The position numbers and the translations under genes were made by a program. A DNA stretch of 64,000 bases, from the NCBI RefSeq assembly GCF_003993795.1, contig NZ_RWKV01000010.1, positions 1 through 64,000 on the forward strand. The letters are read 5' to 3'. Under the pieces are notes generated by a model. That model was not told the origin of the DNA. It ran no database searches and was given only the letters and a program-made list of their open reading frames with translations. Every line of letters begins with the position of its first letter. Within the stretch, counting starts at the first letter, position 1. This document shows, piece after piece, positions 34,274 to 43,541 of the stretch. The stretch comes from Aquabacter cavernae (lineage in GTDB: Bacteria > Pseudomonadota > Alphaproteobacteria > Rhizobiales > Xanthobacteraceae).

Positions 34274-36624
34274 TCCGCCGCCTCCTGAACCGAGGAGCGG
34301 AGTGCGCGGGCCGCGGCCACCATGTTCGCCAGGGCCGGGCGGACTTTTTCCCATTTGCGGGTCTTCAGTCCGCAATCCGGATTCACCCAGAGCTGGCCAT
34401 CCGCCAGCCGCTGGCGGGCAAGCGCCATCAGTTCGGTCATCTCGCCGATCTCGGGCACGCGGGGCGAGTGGATGTCGTAGACGCCGGGGCCGATCTCGTT
34501 GGGATATTTGTAGGTCCGGAAGGCGTCCAGCAGTTCCATCTTCGAGCGGGAGGTCTCGATGGAGATGACGTCGGCATCCATGGCCGCGATGGCGTCGATG
34601 ATGTCGTTGAATTCAGAGTAGCACATATGGGTGTGGATCTGCGTCTCGTCGGCGACCCCGGAGGCGCAGATGCGGAAGCATTCCACGGCCCAGTCGAGAT
34701 AGGTCTTCCAGTCCGATTTGCGCAGCGGCAGGCCCTCGCGCAGCGCCGCCTCGTCGATCTGGATTATGGCCGCCCCGGCGGCTTCCAGGTCCTCCACCTC
34801 GTCGCGGATGGCGAAGGCGATCTGGCGGCAGGCGTCGCTTCTGGGAATGTCATTCCGCACGAAGGACCAGTTGAGGATGGTGACCGGCCCGGTCAGCATG
34901 CCCTTCATGGGCTTGCTCGTGAGCGACTGGGCATAAGCCCACCACGAGACGGTCATGGCGCTCGGGCGGGAGACATCGCCGAACAGGATGGGCGGGCGCA
35001 CATAGCGCGAGCCATAGCTCTGCACCCAGGCATGCTTGGTGAAGGCGAAGCCGGAGAGTTGCTCGCCGAAATACTGCACCATGTCGTTGCGCTCGAACTC
35101 GCCATGGACGAGCACGTCGAGGCCGATCTCCTCCTGCCAGCGCACGGTGCGCTCCGTCTCCTCCCGCAAAAAACGCTCATAGGCGGCATCGTCCAGCGTG
35201 CCCTTGGCATAAGCGGAGCGGGCCTTGCGGACGTCCGAGGTCTGCGGGAAGGAGCCGATGGTCGTGGTGGGGAAGGCGGGCAGGCCGAAGCGCCGTCGCT
35301 GAACCTGCGCGCGCAGCGGGAAGGCGCTGTCACGCTGCTTCAGGGTGGAGGCGATGGATGCGGTACGGGCCGCGACGGCCGGGTTGTGAACCTTCGGAGA
35401 CGCCTTGCGCGCAGCGGCGGCTTGCGAGGATGCGGCCAGCTTGTCCGCCACGCGCTCCCTTTCACCGGACAGGGCCGCGCTCAAGGTCGCCAGTTCGTCC
35501 ATCTTCTGGAGCGAGAAGGCGAGCCAGGACTTCACATCCGGGTCGAGGTCGGTCTCCAGCTCCAGGTCGATGGGCACATGCAGGAGCGAGCAGGACGGGG
35601 CAAGCTGGAGATGGTCGGTGCCGCGACGGGTGACGACCGGCCCGAGCCGGTCCAGCAGGGCGGAAAGATCGGCCCGCCAGACATTGCGTCCGTCAATGAC
35701 GCCCAGCGACAGGACGAGGCCGCGCGGCGCCTTGGCCAGGACGGCGTCGAGCTGGTCCGGCGCGCGCACGAGGTCGAGATGAAGGCCCGCCACGGGGAGG
35801 GCGAGCGCGGTGTCGAGATTGTCGCCGAGGCCGCCGAAATAGGTGGCCAGCATGATCTTCAGATGCGGCAGGGCATAGGCGATCATGCCGTAGGCATCCC
35901 GCAGGGCGAGCTGGGTGGCGGTGTCCAGATCGAGCACGAGGCAAGGCTCGTCCATCTGCACCCAGTCCGCGCCATTGGCGGACAGGCGCCGCAGGATGTC
36001 GATATAGACCGGCATCAGGCGGTGAAGCAGGGAGAGGGGATCGAGGCTCGGATCCTTGCTCTTGCCGAGCTTGAGGAAGGTGACCGGGCCGAGCAGCACG
36101 GGACGGGTGTGATGGCCCAGCGCCTTCGCCTCAAGGAACTCGTCCACGGCCTTGAGCGAGGCCAGGGTGAAGGCTTGGTCCGCCGTGAATTCCGGCACCA
36201 TGTAGTGGTAGTTCGTATCGAACCACTTCGTCATTTCCTGCGCGGGAACACCATGACCGTGGCCGGCATGGCCATGGGCGCAGGCATGGTCCGGGTCGGC
36301 GCCCTGCGCGCCGCGAGCCATGGCGAAATAGGTGGCGAGCGGCACTTTTCCGCCCCGCCAGCCATAGGCCGCCGGGATGGCGCCGACCATCACGCTGGTG
36401 TCCAGAACCTGATCGTAAAGCGAGAAGTCGTTGGAGGGGATGACGCGGATGCCCAGCGCCTTCTGCCGCTCCCAGTTCGCGGCGCGCAGACCGGCGGCGG
36501 TCTTGAGCAGCGCGGCTTCGTCGGATTGGCCCGACCAGAAGCTTTCGAGGGCGGTCTTGAGTTCGCGGCGCGGGCCGATGCGCGGCGTGCCGAGCGTTGC
36601 GATGGGGATGGAGGACCAGGTCAC
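34270..36624 (-). CDS. metE: Cobalamin-independent methionine synthase
   Basis: A 784-residue MetE, transferring methyl from 5-methyltetrahydropteroyl-triglutamate to homocysteine without B12. Two barrels are visible. The C-terminal catalytic one carries the zinc ligands in HTHMCYSEF (His, Cys) and NPDCGLKTR (Cys), plus QIDEAALREGLPLRKSDW; the N-terminal one has EMTKWFDTNYHYMVPE and DEPCLVLDLD. An unusual His/Cys-rich insert, HACAHGHAGHGHG, precedes EMTKWF. GTG after AGGGA was chosen, giving MTWSSIPIATLG; the frame continues upstream into the riboswitch leader. A cobalamin riboswitch in the leader should switch it off when B12 is available. Confidence 0.96.
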   Translation of the reverse strand: MTWSSIPIATLGTPRIGPRRELKTALESFWSGQSDEAALLKTAAGLRAANWERQKALGIRVIPSNDFSLYDQVLDTSVMVGAIPAAYGWRGGKVPLATYFAMARGAQGADPDHACAHGHAGHGHGVPAQEMTKWFDTNYHYMVPEFTADQAFTLASLKAVDEFLEAKALGHHTRPVLLGPVTFLKLGKSKDPSLDPLSLLHRLMPVYIDILRRLSANGADWVQMDEPCLVLDLDTATQLALRDAYGMIAYALPHLKIMLATYFGGLGDNLDTALALPVAGLHLDLVRAPDQLDAVLAKAPRGLVLSLGVIDGRNVWRADLSALLDRLGPVVTRRGTDHLQLAPSCSLLHVPIDLELETDLDPDVKSWLAFSLQKMDELATLSAALSGERERVADKLAASSQAAAARKASPKVHNPAVAARTASIASTLKQRDSAFPLRAQVQRRRFGLPAFPTTTIGSFPQTSDVRKARSAYAKGTLDDAAYERFLREETERTVRWQEEIGLDVLVHGEFERNDMVQYFGEQLSGFAFTKHAWVQSYGSRYVRPPILFGDVSRPSAMTVSWWAYAQSLTSKPMKGMLTGPVTILNWSFVRNDIPRSDACRQIAFAIRDEVEDLEAAGAAIIQIDEAALREGLPLRKSDWKTYLDWAVECFRICASGVADETQIHTHMCYSEFNDIIDAIAAMDADVISIETSRSKMELLDAFRTYKYPNEIGPGVYDIHSPRVPEIGEMTELMALARQRLADGQLWVNPDCGLKTRKWEKVRPALANMVAAARALRSSVQEAAE

Positions 36625-36759
36625 GGCAGAATTCCCTTCATGAGGGCAGGCCGTGACGGAAGGCGTTCGGGTCTTCGGACAGGCGTGCACGCGCGGAGGA
36701 GGACCTGGCGAAGCCAAAGCGCACCACCGGGACACCCCGCCCGAGGACGTTCATGGTGC

Positions 36760-36925
36760 CGGGGCAGGTCTCCTGGCTCGCGGGTCGTCGCCTCTTGTCC
36801 GGCCTTCCCGGGATCACTCCCAGTGACACTGATGGACGTGGGCTCGCCGCTTACAGTTGCGGGGGCAGCTCCGGCCTTGGCGCATTCCTCACGGAAATTG
36901 CCGCACCGGCTTCCCTCTTAGCCCT
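36760..36925 (-). ncRNA. Cobalamin riboswitch of metE
   Basis: The minus strand contains the conserved core: GGGAAGCCGGTGCGG, GCCGGAGCTGCCCCCGCAAC followed by TGTAAGCGG, CACTGGGA, GGAAGGCCGGA, and the 3' B12 box AGCCAGGAGACCTGCC (36763-36778). It lies 135 bp before metE. Downstream, GTCCTCGGGCGGGGTG with TCCCGG can fold back and is the likely expression platform. It is nearly identical to the riboswitch of nrdA. Confidence 0.96.
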
Positions 36926-36994
36926 GGCGCCTGTGACGGCCCAGGGAACCTCGACGGCATCAATCTGACCGAGGATTGGTTTATCGTCAAGAGA

Positions 36995-37014
36995 ATATAA
37001 GGACATCCTTATAT
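36995..37014. promoter_or_regulatory. Palindromic operator in the metE promoter
   Basis: ATATAAGGA-N2-TCCTTATAT is a perfect inverted repeat. It is immediately upstream of a likely -35 (TTGACG on the minus strand, 36985-36990) with CAGATT 17 nt further. The shape fits a 12-2-12-like ArsR-type site, as in SahR/SamR-type methionine regulators, or an activator site. The identity of the regulator is unknown. Confidence 0.6.
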
Positions 37015-37016
37015 CA

Positions 37017-37814
37017 TCATGTGGTTTGATGGATTGCCTCGTCCCGTAGGGCCGAGCGGATGGCATCGAGCCCATCGGTGAGGGCCGCCGGGCCCGGCTG
37101 GAGGATGATGGGCGACTTGATCTCGACGATGCGGCCGGTGCGCACCGCCGGGATCGCATTCCAGCCCGGCCGTTGCCGGATGCGGTCCGGGACCACCTTC
37201 TTCCCGCACCAGGAGGCGAGGATGATGTCGGGCGCTGCCGCGATGACGGCTTCAGGAGGGACGATTCGATCCTTGGCTGCCTTGCAGGTTCGCAGGCCCG
37301 GGAAGACATCCTCGCCGCCGGCGATCTCGATCAACTCGGAGACCCAGCCGATCCCGGAGATGAGGGGCGCGTCCCATTCCTCGAAATAGACCTTCGGCCG
37401 TATCGGAGGACAGATGGCGGCGATCCCGGCGAGACGCGCCTCGTAGCCCGTAGCCAGGGCTTCGGCCTTCTCGGCAGCGCCCACCAGGGCGCCCAGCGTG
37501 CGGATCATGGCCAGGATGCCCGCAACGTCCCGCTGGTTGAAGGCGTGGACCGTGATGCCTTCGCGGATGAGCTGGGCGACGATGTCCGCCTGGAGGTCGG
37601 AGAAGGTGAGCACAAGGTCGGGGTCGAGGGCGAGGATCTTGGGGATGTCCGCCGAGGTGAACGCGGAGACGCGCGGCTTCTCCTTGCGGACGCGCGGCGG
37701 GCGCACCGCATAGCCGGAAACGCCCACGATGCGATGGTCCTCGCCCAGCAGATAGAGCGTTTCCACCGTCTCCTCTGTGAGACAGACGATCCGTGTGGGC
37801 GGGAATTGCCGCAT
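37017..37814 (-). CDS. BtuF-like periplasmic-binding-fold protein without signal peptide
   Basis: A 265-residue protein of the helical-backbone binding family (cobalamin/siderophore, COG0614). IVCLTEETVETLYLLGEDHRIVG opens the first lobe, DLVLTFSDLQADIVAQLI lies in the middle, and ISGIGWVSELIEIAGGEDVFPGL and DIILASWCGKK lie in the second lobe. No signal peptide or lipobox is seen, so it appears cytosolic. The ATG preceded by GAGGAGAG was chosen; a GTG/ATG 15 codons earlier is possible but does not add a signal peptide. It is divergent from the COG0523 gene and sits directly upstream of the riboswitch-controlled metE, suggesting a cobalamin or metal link. No permease or ATPase gene is nearby. 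Confidence 0.78.
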   Translation of the reverse strand: MRQFPPTRIVCLTEETVETLYLLGEDHRIVGVSGYAVRPPRVRKEKPRVSAFTSADIPKILALDPDLVLTFSDLQADIVAQLIREGITVHAFNQRDVAGILAMIRTLGALVGAAEKAEALATGYEARLAGIAAICPPIRPKVYFEEWDAPLISGIGWVSELIEIAGGEDVFPGLRTCKAAKDRIVPPEAVIAAAPDIILASWCGKKVVPDRIRQRPGWNAIPAVRTGRIVEIKSPIILQPGPAALTDGLDAIRSALRDEAIHQTT

Positions 37815-37879
37815 CCTTCGCTCTCCTCGCCGGGCCGCACGTCCGAAGCGGCCGGTTGCCAACTCGGCGTTCGGACGTT

Positions 37880-37900
37880 AAATGATACATTATATCATTT
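37880..37900. promoter_or_regulatory. Zur-like operator between BtuF-like and COG0523 genes
   Basis: AAATGATA-N5-TATCATTT is an almost perfect 21-bp palindrome, very similar to bacterial Zur boxes (AT-rich, ATGATA/TATCAT arms). It lies about 43 bp upstream of the GTPase start and 66 bp from the other start, able to control both. Zinc control is inferred. Confidence 0.7.
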
Positions 37901-37942
37901 ATAACGATGCGCCCTGACGCATCGCTTCCATGGAGGCGCACC

Positions 37943-39151
37943 ATGCGCGATGCCCGACTTCCCGTCACCGTCCTGTCCGGCTTCCTCGGCGCGGGGAAGA
38001 CGACGTTGCTCAACCATGTCCTCGCCAATCGCGAGGGCCTGCGGGTGGCGGTGATCGTCAACGACATGTCGGAGGTGAATATCGACGCGGAACTGGTCCG
38101 CGCGGGGGGCGCCAACCTCTCCCACACCGAGGAGAAGCTGGTGGAAATGACCAATGGCTGCATCTGCTGCACCCTGCGGGACGATCTCCTGTCCGAGGTG
38201 CGCCGGCTCGCGGGGGAGGGACGGTTCGATTATCTGCTCATCGAATCCACCGGCATCGCCGAGCCGCTGCCCGTGGCCGCCACGTTCGATTTCCGGGACG
38301 AGGAGGGCTTCTCCCTCTCCGACATCGCCCGGCTCGACACCATGGTGACGGTGGTGGATGCCGCGAGCCTGCTGAAGGATTTCGGCAGCCAGGATTTTCT
38401 GCGCGACCGGGGTGAGACCGCGGGGGAGGAGGATGCCCGCACGCTGGTGGACCTGCTCACCGACCAGATCGAGTTCGCCGACGTCATCGTGCTCAACAAG
38501 GTCTCCGAGCTCGCTCCGGAGCGCCTCAGGGAGGTGCGCGGCGTGGTGAAGGCCCTGAACCCCGATGCCCGCCTCATCGAGACCGACCGTGCCAAGGTGG
38601 CGCTCACGGAGGTGCTGGGCACCGGCCGTTTCGATTTCGAGACGGCGAGCCAGCATCCGATCTGGTTCAAGGAGCTGAACGGTTTCCGTGACCATGTGCC
38701 GGAGACCGAGGAATATGGCGTCGGCAGCTTCGTCTACCGCGCCCGGCGCCCCTTTCATCCCGAGAAGTTCAACGCCTTCCTCGCCCGCACCTGGCCCGGC
38801 CTCGTGCGGGCCAAGGGCTTGTTCTGGCTGGCCACGCGGCCGAACGGCGTCGGCGAGATGAGCCTCGCCGGCGCCATCTGCCAGACCGGTTCCATCGGCC
38901 GATGGTGGGCGAGCGTGCCGCCCGAGCATTGGCCGACGCAGCCGGACTGGCGGTCCTGGCTGCGCTCGCACTGGATGCCGGGCTATGGGGACCGGCGCCA
39001 GGAACTGGTCTTCATCGGCATGGGCCTGGACGAAGCCGCAATGCGCGCGGAACTGGACGCCTGCCTTGTGGGCCCCACCGATCCGAAGCGGTTCGACGCA
39101 TCCGCGCTGAAGCATCTGCCGGACCCGTTCCCGGTCTGGGAAGCCGCCTGA
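37943..39151 (+). CDS. COG0523 (CobW/ZigA-type) GTPase, putative metallochaperone
   Basis: A 402-residue G3E-family GTPase. Walker A is [14 protein letters not shown], the switch region carries the metal-binding GCICCTL, Walker B follows as [14 protein letters not shown], and VLNKVSEL is the base-specificity motif. The C-terminal CobW_C domain spans residues about 260-390. GTP-driven delivery of zinc or cobalt to a target enzyme is the family role. ATG after TGGAGG was chosen rather than an upstream in-frame ATG that overlaps the regulatory region. The Zur-like box suggests a zinc-starvation chaperone (ZigA/YeiR type) rather than the cobalamin-synthesis CobW, since no cob genes adjoin. Confidence 0.9.
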   Translation: MRDARLPVTVLSGFLGAGKTTLLNHVLANREGLRVAVIVNDMSEVNIDAELVRAGGANLSHTEEKLVEMTNGCICCTLRDDLLSEVRRLAGEGRFDYLLIESTGIAEPLPVAATFDFRDEEGFSLSDIARLDTMVTVVDAASLLKDFGSQDFLRDRGETAGEEDARTLVDLLTDQIEFADVIVLNKVSELAPERLREVRGVVKALNPDARLIETDRAKVALTEVLGTGRFDFETASQHPIWFKELNGFRDHVPETEEYGVGSFVYRARRPFHPEKFNAFLARTWPGLVRAKGLFWLATRPNGVGEMSLAGAICQTGSIGRWWASVPPEHWPTQPDWRSWLRSHWMPGYGDRRQELVFIGMGLDEAAMRAELDACLVGPTDPKRFDASALKHLPDPFPVWEAA

Positions 39152-39155
39152 GGGG

Positions 39156-39209
39156 GCTTGAGCGAAACCCAATCGGCTCCCGGTCCAGGACCGGGGCCGT
39201 TGGTCTCAG
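39156..39209 (+). repeat. Dispersed palindromic repeat, copy 2
   Basis: Starts GCTTGAGCGAAACCC, has the internal hairpin CCGGTCCAGGACCGG and ends GGCCGTTGGTCTCAG. It lies between the convergent COG0523 GTPase and nrdB genes, overlapping the nrdB stop. Confidence 0.85.
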
Positions 39210-40330
39210 TCCCAGGCCAGCGCACCGCCATTCTGGTACTCGATGACGCGGGTCTCGAAGAAGTTCTTCTCCTTCTTCAGGTCCATGGCCTCGCTCATCC
39301 AGGGGAAGGGATTCTCGGCCTCGGCGAACACCGGGGCGAGGCCCAATTGCGCGCAGCGGCGGTTGGCGATGAAGTGCATGTATTGCTCGCACAGGGCCGC
39401 GTTCAGGCCCAGGAAGCCCCTGGGCATGGTGTCCCGGCCATAGGAGGCTTCCAATTCGGCCGCATCCTTCAGCATGCCGCGCACCTCGTCCTGGAGCGCT
39501 CTGGTCCAGAGGTGCGGGTTCTCGATCTTGATCTGGTTGATGACGTCGATGCCGAAGTTCAGGTGAATGCTCTCATCGCGCAGGATGTATTGGTACTGCT
39601 CGGCGATGCCGACCATCTTGTTGCGGCGGCCCAGCGACAGGATCTGCGCGAAGCCGGTATAGAACCACATGCCCTCGAAGATGACGTAGAAGGCCACGAG
39701 GTCGCGCAGGAAGGACTGGTCCGCCTCCAGCGTGCCGGTCCTGAACTCGGGGTCGTCGAGGCTCTGGGTGTGCTTCAGCGCCCAGGCCGCCTTGTCGGTG
39801 ATAGCCGGCACTTCCCGATACATGTTGAACAGCTCGCCCTCGTCCAGGGCAAGGCTCTCCACGATGTATTGGAAGGTGTGGGTGTGCACCGCCTCCTCGA
39901 AGGCCTGCCGCAGCAGATACTGGCGGCATTCCGGGTTGGTGAGGTGGCGGTAGATGGCCAGCACGATGTTGTTGGCGACCAGGCTCTCGGAGGCGGCGAA
40001 GAAGCCGAGATTGCGCTTCACCATGCGCCGTTCATCCTCCGTGAGGCCGTCGCGTGACTTCCACAGCGCGATGTCCGCCTGCATGGAGACCTCGGTGGGC
40101 ATCCAGTGATTGTTGCAGCCGGACAGATACTTCTCCCATGCCCATTTGTATTTGAGGGGCAGGAGCTGGTTCACGTCCGCGCGGCAATTGATCATCCGCT
40201 TCTCGTCCACCGAGACCCGGCCGCCCGCGCGGTCGATGGTGCCGAGGCCGGTGGCGTCTCCGGCGGCCCCGGCGCCCATGGCGCCGGGAATGAAGGTGGG
40301 CTGTGCCTTGGTTTCAGACCAGTCGAGCAT
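39206..40330 (-). CDS. nrdB: Class I ribonucleotide reductase beta subunit, Ic-like (Phe at radical Tyr site)
   Basis: A 374-residue R2 protein. Carboxylate/His ligands are present: Glu in [10 protein letters not shown] (Glu rather than Asp as first ligand), EEAVHTHTF (Glu, His), [11 protein letters not shown] and [10 protein letters not shown] (Glu, His). The residue where class Ia enzymes carry the radical Tyr (E-x2-H-x3-Y) is Phe here. That substitution, with Glu as first ligand, is the pattern of subclass Ic enzymes, which use a Mn/Fe cofactor instead of a tyrosyl radical. The ATG was chosen because the open frame upstream runs into nrdA. It follows nrdA by about 24 bp and shares its riboswitch/NrdR-controlled transcript. 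Confidence 0.95.
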   Translation of the reverse strand: MLDWSETKAQPTFIPGAMGAGAAGDATGLGTIDRAGGRVSVDEKRMINCRADVNQLLPLKYKWAWEKYLSGCNNHWMPTEVSMQADIALWKSRDGLTEDERRMVKRNLGFFAASESLVANNIVLAIYRHLTNPECRQYLLRQAFEEAVHTHTFQYIVESLALDEGELFNMYREVPAITDKAAWALKHTQSLDDPEFRTGTLEADQSFLRDLVAFYVIFEGMWFYTGFAQILSLGRRNKMVGIAEQYQYILRDESIHLNFGIDVINQIKIENPHLWTRALQDEVRGMLKDAAELEASYGRDTMPRGFLGLNAALCEQYMHFIANRRCAQLGLAPVFAEAENPFPWMSEAMDLKKEKNFFETRVIEYQNGGALAWD

Positions 40331-40353
40331 GGTGGTGTGTCCTTGTCCTCTGC

Positions 40354-43222
40354 TCACTGGCAGGCTTCGCAGGTGGGATCGTTGATGGAGCAGGCATTGC
40401 CCCAGGCTTCGGCGGGCGCGACCGCGATGGGCGCGGCGGCGGACGGGACCGTGGCGGAGACGGCGTTGAGCTTGCCGTCCGTGCCCTTCAGGGTGGATTT
40501 CTCCACATGGGTGGCCGAGCGGGAGCGCAGGTAATAGGTGGTCTTCAGACCCCGCTTCCAGGCGAGCCGATAGAGCGCGTCCAGCGCCTTGCCCGAGGGA
40601 TTGGCGATGTAGAGGTTCAGCGACTGGGCCTGGTCGATCCACTTCTGGCGCCGCGCCGCCGCCTCGATGAGCCAGGATGTGTCGATCTCGAAGGCGGTGG
40701 CATAAAGCGCCTTCAGGTCGTCCGGGATGCGGTCGATCTGCCCCAGGCTCCCGTCGAAATATTTGAGGTCCGACACCATCACCTCGTCCCACAGGCCGAG
40801 GGCTTTCAGGTCATGGACAAGGGCGGCGTTCACCACCGTGAAGTCGCCCGACATGTTCGATTTCACATAGAGGTTCTGGTAGCCGGGCTCGATGGACTGG
40901 CTGACCCCGCAGATGTTGGAGATGGTGGCGGTGGGGGCGATGGCCATGGTGTTGGAATTGCGCATGCCCGTGGTCTTCACCCGCGCGCGCAGGCCTTCCC
41001 AGTCCAGTGTCGTCGAGCGGTCGAGATCGAGCCCGCCGCGCGCCGCCGCCAGCAGGTCCACGCTGTCGATGGGGAGCACGCCCTTGGACCAGAGCGAGCC
41101 CTCGAAGCTGGGATAGCGGCCCCGCTCGGCGGCAAGGTCCACCGAGGCGGAGATGGCGTGGAAGGACAGCGCCTCCATGCTCTCGTCGGCGAAGCGCACG
41201 GCGGCCTGCGAGGCATAGGGCAGGCGCAGGGCCTGAAGCGCATCCTGGAAGCCCATGAGGCCGAGGCCCACGGGGCGGTGCCGCAGGTTGGAACGGCGCG
41301 CCTCCGGGATGGTGTAGAAATTGATGTCGATGACATTGTCCAGCATGCGCATGGCGGTCTTCACCGTCCGCGCCAGCCGCGCATGGTCGAGGCCATCCGC
41401 GTTCACATGGGCCAGCAGGTTCACGGAGCCCAGATTGCACACCGCCACCTCGTCGTCGGAGGTGTTGAGCGTGATCTCGGTGCACAGGTTCGAGGAATGC
41501 ACCACGCCCGCATGCTGCTGGGGCGAGCGGATGTTGCAGGGATCCTTGAAGGTGATCCAGGGATGTCCGGTCTCGAACAGCATGGTGAGCATGCGCCGCC
41601 ACAAATCCACGGCGCGCACCTGCTTGAACACCGTCATCTGGCCGCGTGCGGCCTTCGCCTCATAGCCCTCATAGGCGGCCTTGAAGGCGGGGCCGAAGAG
41701 GTCATGCAGGTCGCTCGCCTCGTCGGGTGAGAACAGCGTCCAGGGGCCGTCCGCCTCCACGCGCTCCATGAACAGGTCCGGCACCCAGTTGGCGGTGTTC
41801 ATGTCGTGGGTGCGGCGGCGCTCGTCGCCGGTATTCTTCCGCAGATCGAGGAAGTCCTCGATGTCCACATGCCAGGTTTCCAGATACGCGCAGACCGCGC
41901 CCTTGCGCTTGCCGCCCTGGTTCACGGCGATGGCCGTGTCGTTCGCCACCTTCAGGAACGGGACCACGCCCTGGCTCTCGCCGTTGGTGCCCTTGATATG
42001 CGCGCCGAGCCCGCGCACCCGCGTCCAGTCATTGCCGAGGCCGCCGGAATATTTGGCGAGCAGGGCATTGTCCTTCACCGCCTTGAAGATGCCGTCGAGA
42101 TCATCCGCCACCGTGGTGAGGAAGCAGGAGGAGAGTTGTGGGCGCAGGGTGCCGGAATTGAACAGAGTGGGCGTGGAGGCCATGAAATCGAAGGAGGAGA
42201 GCAGGCCGTAGAATTCGATGGCCTTCGCCTCCCGGTCGATTTCGCGCACCGCGAGCCCCATGGCGACGCGCATGAAGAAGGCCTGCGGCAGCTCGAACCG
42301 CGTGCCGCGCACATGCAGGAAGTAGCGGTCATAGAGGGTCTGGAGGCCGAGGAAGTCGAACTGCAGATCGCGCTCCGGCTTCAGGGCGGCGGCGAGGCGG
42401 GGCAGATCGAAGCGGGCGAGTTCGGGGTCGAGCAGTTCGGCGGCGATGCCGGTCTTCACGAATCCGAGGAAATAGTCGCCATAGCGCTCCGCCATTTCCC
42501 CCTGCGTCGCCTGCTCGGCACGGCCGGAGACAAAGGTGAGGGCTTCCCGGCGCAGCTTGTCCAGCAGCAGGCGGGCGCTGACCTTGGTGTAGTTGGGCTC
42601 GGTCTCGATGAGCGTGCGGGCGGCGAGGATGGGCGCGAGGCCAAGCTCGTCCGTGGAGATGCCGTCATAGAGATTGCGGCGGGTTTCGCCGAGGATGGCC
42701 GCCTGGGAGACCCCCTCCAGCCCCTCGCAGGCCTCCCGCACCACCGCGTCGAGGCGCGCCGTGTCCAGGGCAATGAGGCTGCCGTCTGCCGCCTTCATGC
42801 GCAGCGAAGGGGCGGCGGGAGCGGCCACGGCCTTCGCCCGCTCGCGGGTCCGCTCCTCGCGATACAGCACATAGGCGCGCCACCTTGTGGTGCTCGCTGC
42901 GCATCAGGGCCAGTTCCGCCTGGTCCTGGATATCCTCGATATGGAAGGTCCGTCCGCCCCGCCGCGTCAGGCCGGAGACGATCTGGGCGGTGAGTTCGGC
43001 CACCGCCTCATGAATGCGCCGCGAGGCGGCGGCGGTGCCGCCCTCCACCGCGAGGAAGGCCTTGGTGAGGGCGACGGAGATCTTGGAGGCATCGAAGGGG
43101 GAGACCGCGCCGTTGCGGCGGATCACCTGGAAGCCCGGCTCGGAGGCCGTCGCCGGTTCGGACAGGGACCGCTCCGGGATGATGGTCGGCGCGGGCTTGG
43201 TGGTTTCGATCTGGAGAGACAT
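40354..43222 (-). pseudogene. nrdA: Class I ribonucleotide reductase alpha subunit, frameshifted
   Basis: The start codon at 43222 opens an ATP-cone domain (residues about 30-115; FQVIRRNGAVSPFDASKIS, later IEDIQDQAELALMRSEHHKV). After about 116 codons the frame runs into nonsense. The remaining roughly 838 codons, beginning YVLYREERTRERAK, continue in another frame to a normal end with the redox pair CEAC. The break lies in a GC repeat at 42874-42881, where AAG GTG GCG CGC GCC TAT GTG is expected and two bases are missing. Catalytic segments (SSNLCTEITLNTSDDEVAVCNLGSVNL; NSNTMAIAPTATISNICG) are intact. It may be a real inactivating mutation, tolerated because NrdJ exists, or a sequencing slip in the repeat. 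No slippery site supports programmed frameshifting. Confidence 0.88.
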
Positions 43223-43231
43223 CGGCTTGGA

Positions 43232-43246
43232 CCCCAAAATTTGGGG
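43232..43246 (-). promoter_or_regulatory. Hairpin covering the nrdA ribosome-binding region
   Basis: CCCCAAA-A-TTTGGGG is a perfect inverted repeat ending 10 bp before the nrdA start codon. The only purine-rich candidate ribosome site (TTTTGGGG on the minus strand) is inside it, so translation initiation could be masked. It may be part of riboswitch output. Confidence 0.45.
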
Positions 43247-43349
43247 CAAAGGCCGAGCGGATGCGCGAGGAAGAATCACACACGGCATGGAGAGCCTGCG
43301 CGACCGCCAAGCGTTCCACCGGGACACCCCGCCCGAGGACGATTCTGCT

Positions 43350-43515
43350 GTCGCGGCAGGTCTCCTGGCTCGCGGGTCGTCGCCTGACATCCGGCCTTCC
43401 CGGGATCGCTCCCAGTGACACTGATGGATATTGGCTCGCCGCTTACAGTTGCGGGGGCAGCTCCGGCCTTGGCACTCCCTTTCAGGAGGCGCCGCACCGG
43501 CTTCCCTCTTAGCTC
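43350..43515 (-). ncRNA. Cobalamin riboswitch of nrdAB
   Basis: The minus strand carries the same conserved blocks as the metE leader: GGGAAGCCGGTGCGG, GCCGGAGCTGCCCCCGCAAC, TGTAAGCGG, CACTGGGA, GGAAGGCCGGA, and the B12 box AGCCAGGAGACCTGCC near 43350-43370. The two differ mainly in the P4/P6-like variable loops, which implies duplication of one ancestral riboswitch. The shared 25-bp tail GTCCTCGGGCGGGG plus TGTCCCGGTGG lies after the box in both. It should lower nrdAB expression when B12 is present. Confidence 0.95.
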
Positions 43516-43541
43516 TCGCTCTTTCGAGTCGAGAGACCGTG

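Noticed and set aside
42860-42890. Programmed frameshifting in nrdA
   Set aside because: No slippery heptamer or downstream pseudoknot is apparent. A two-base shortage in a GC repeat fits mutation or a sequencing slip better.
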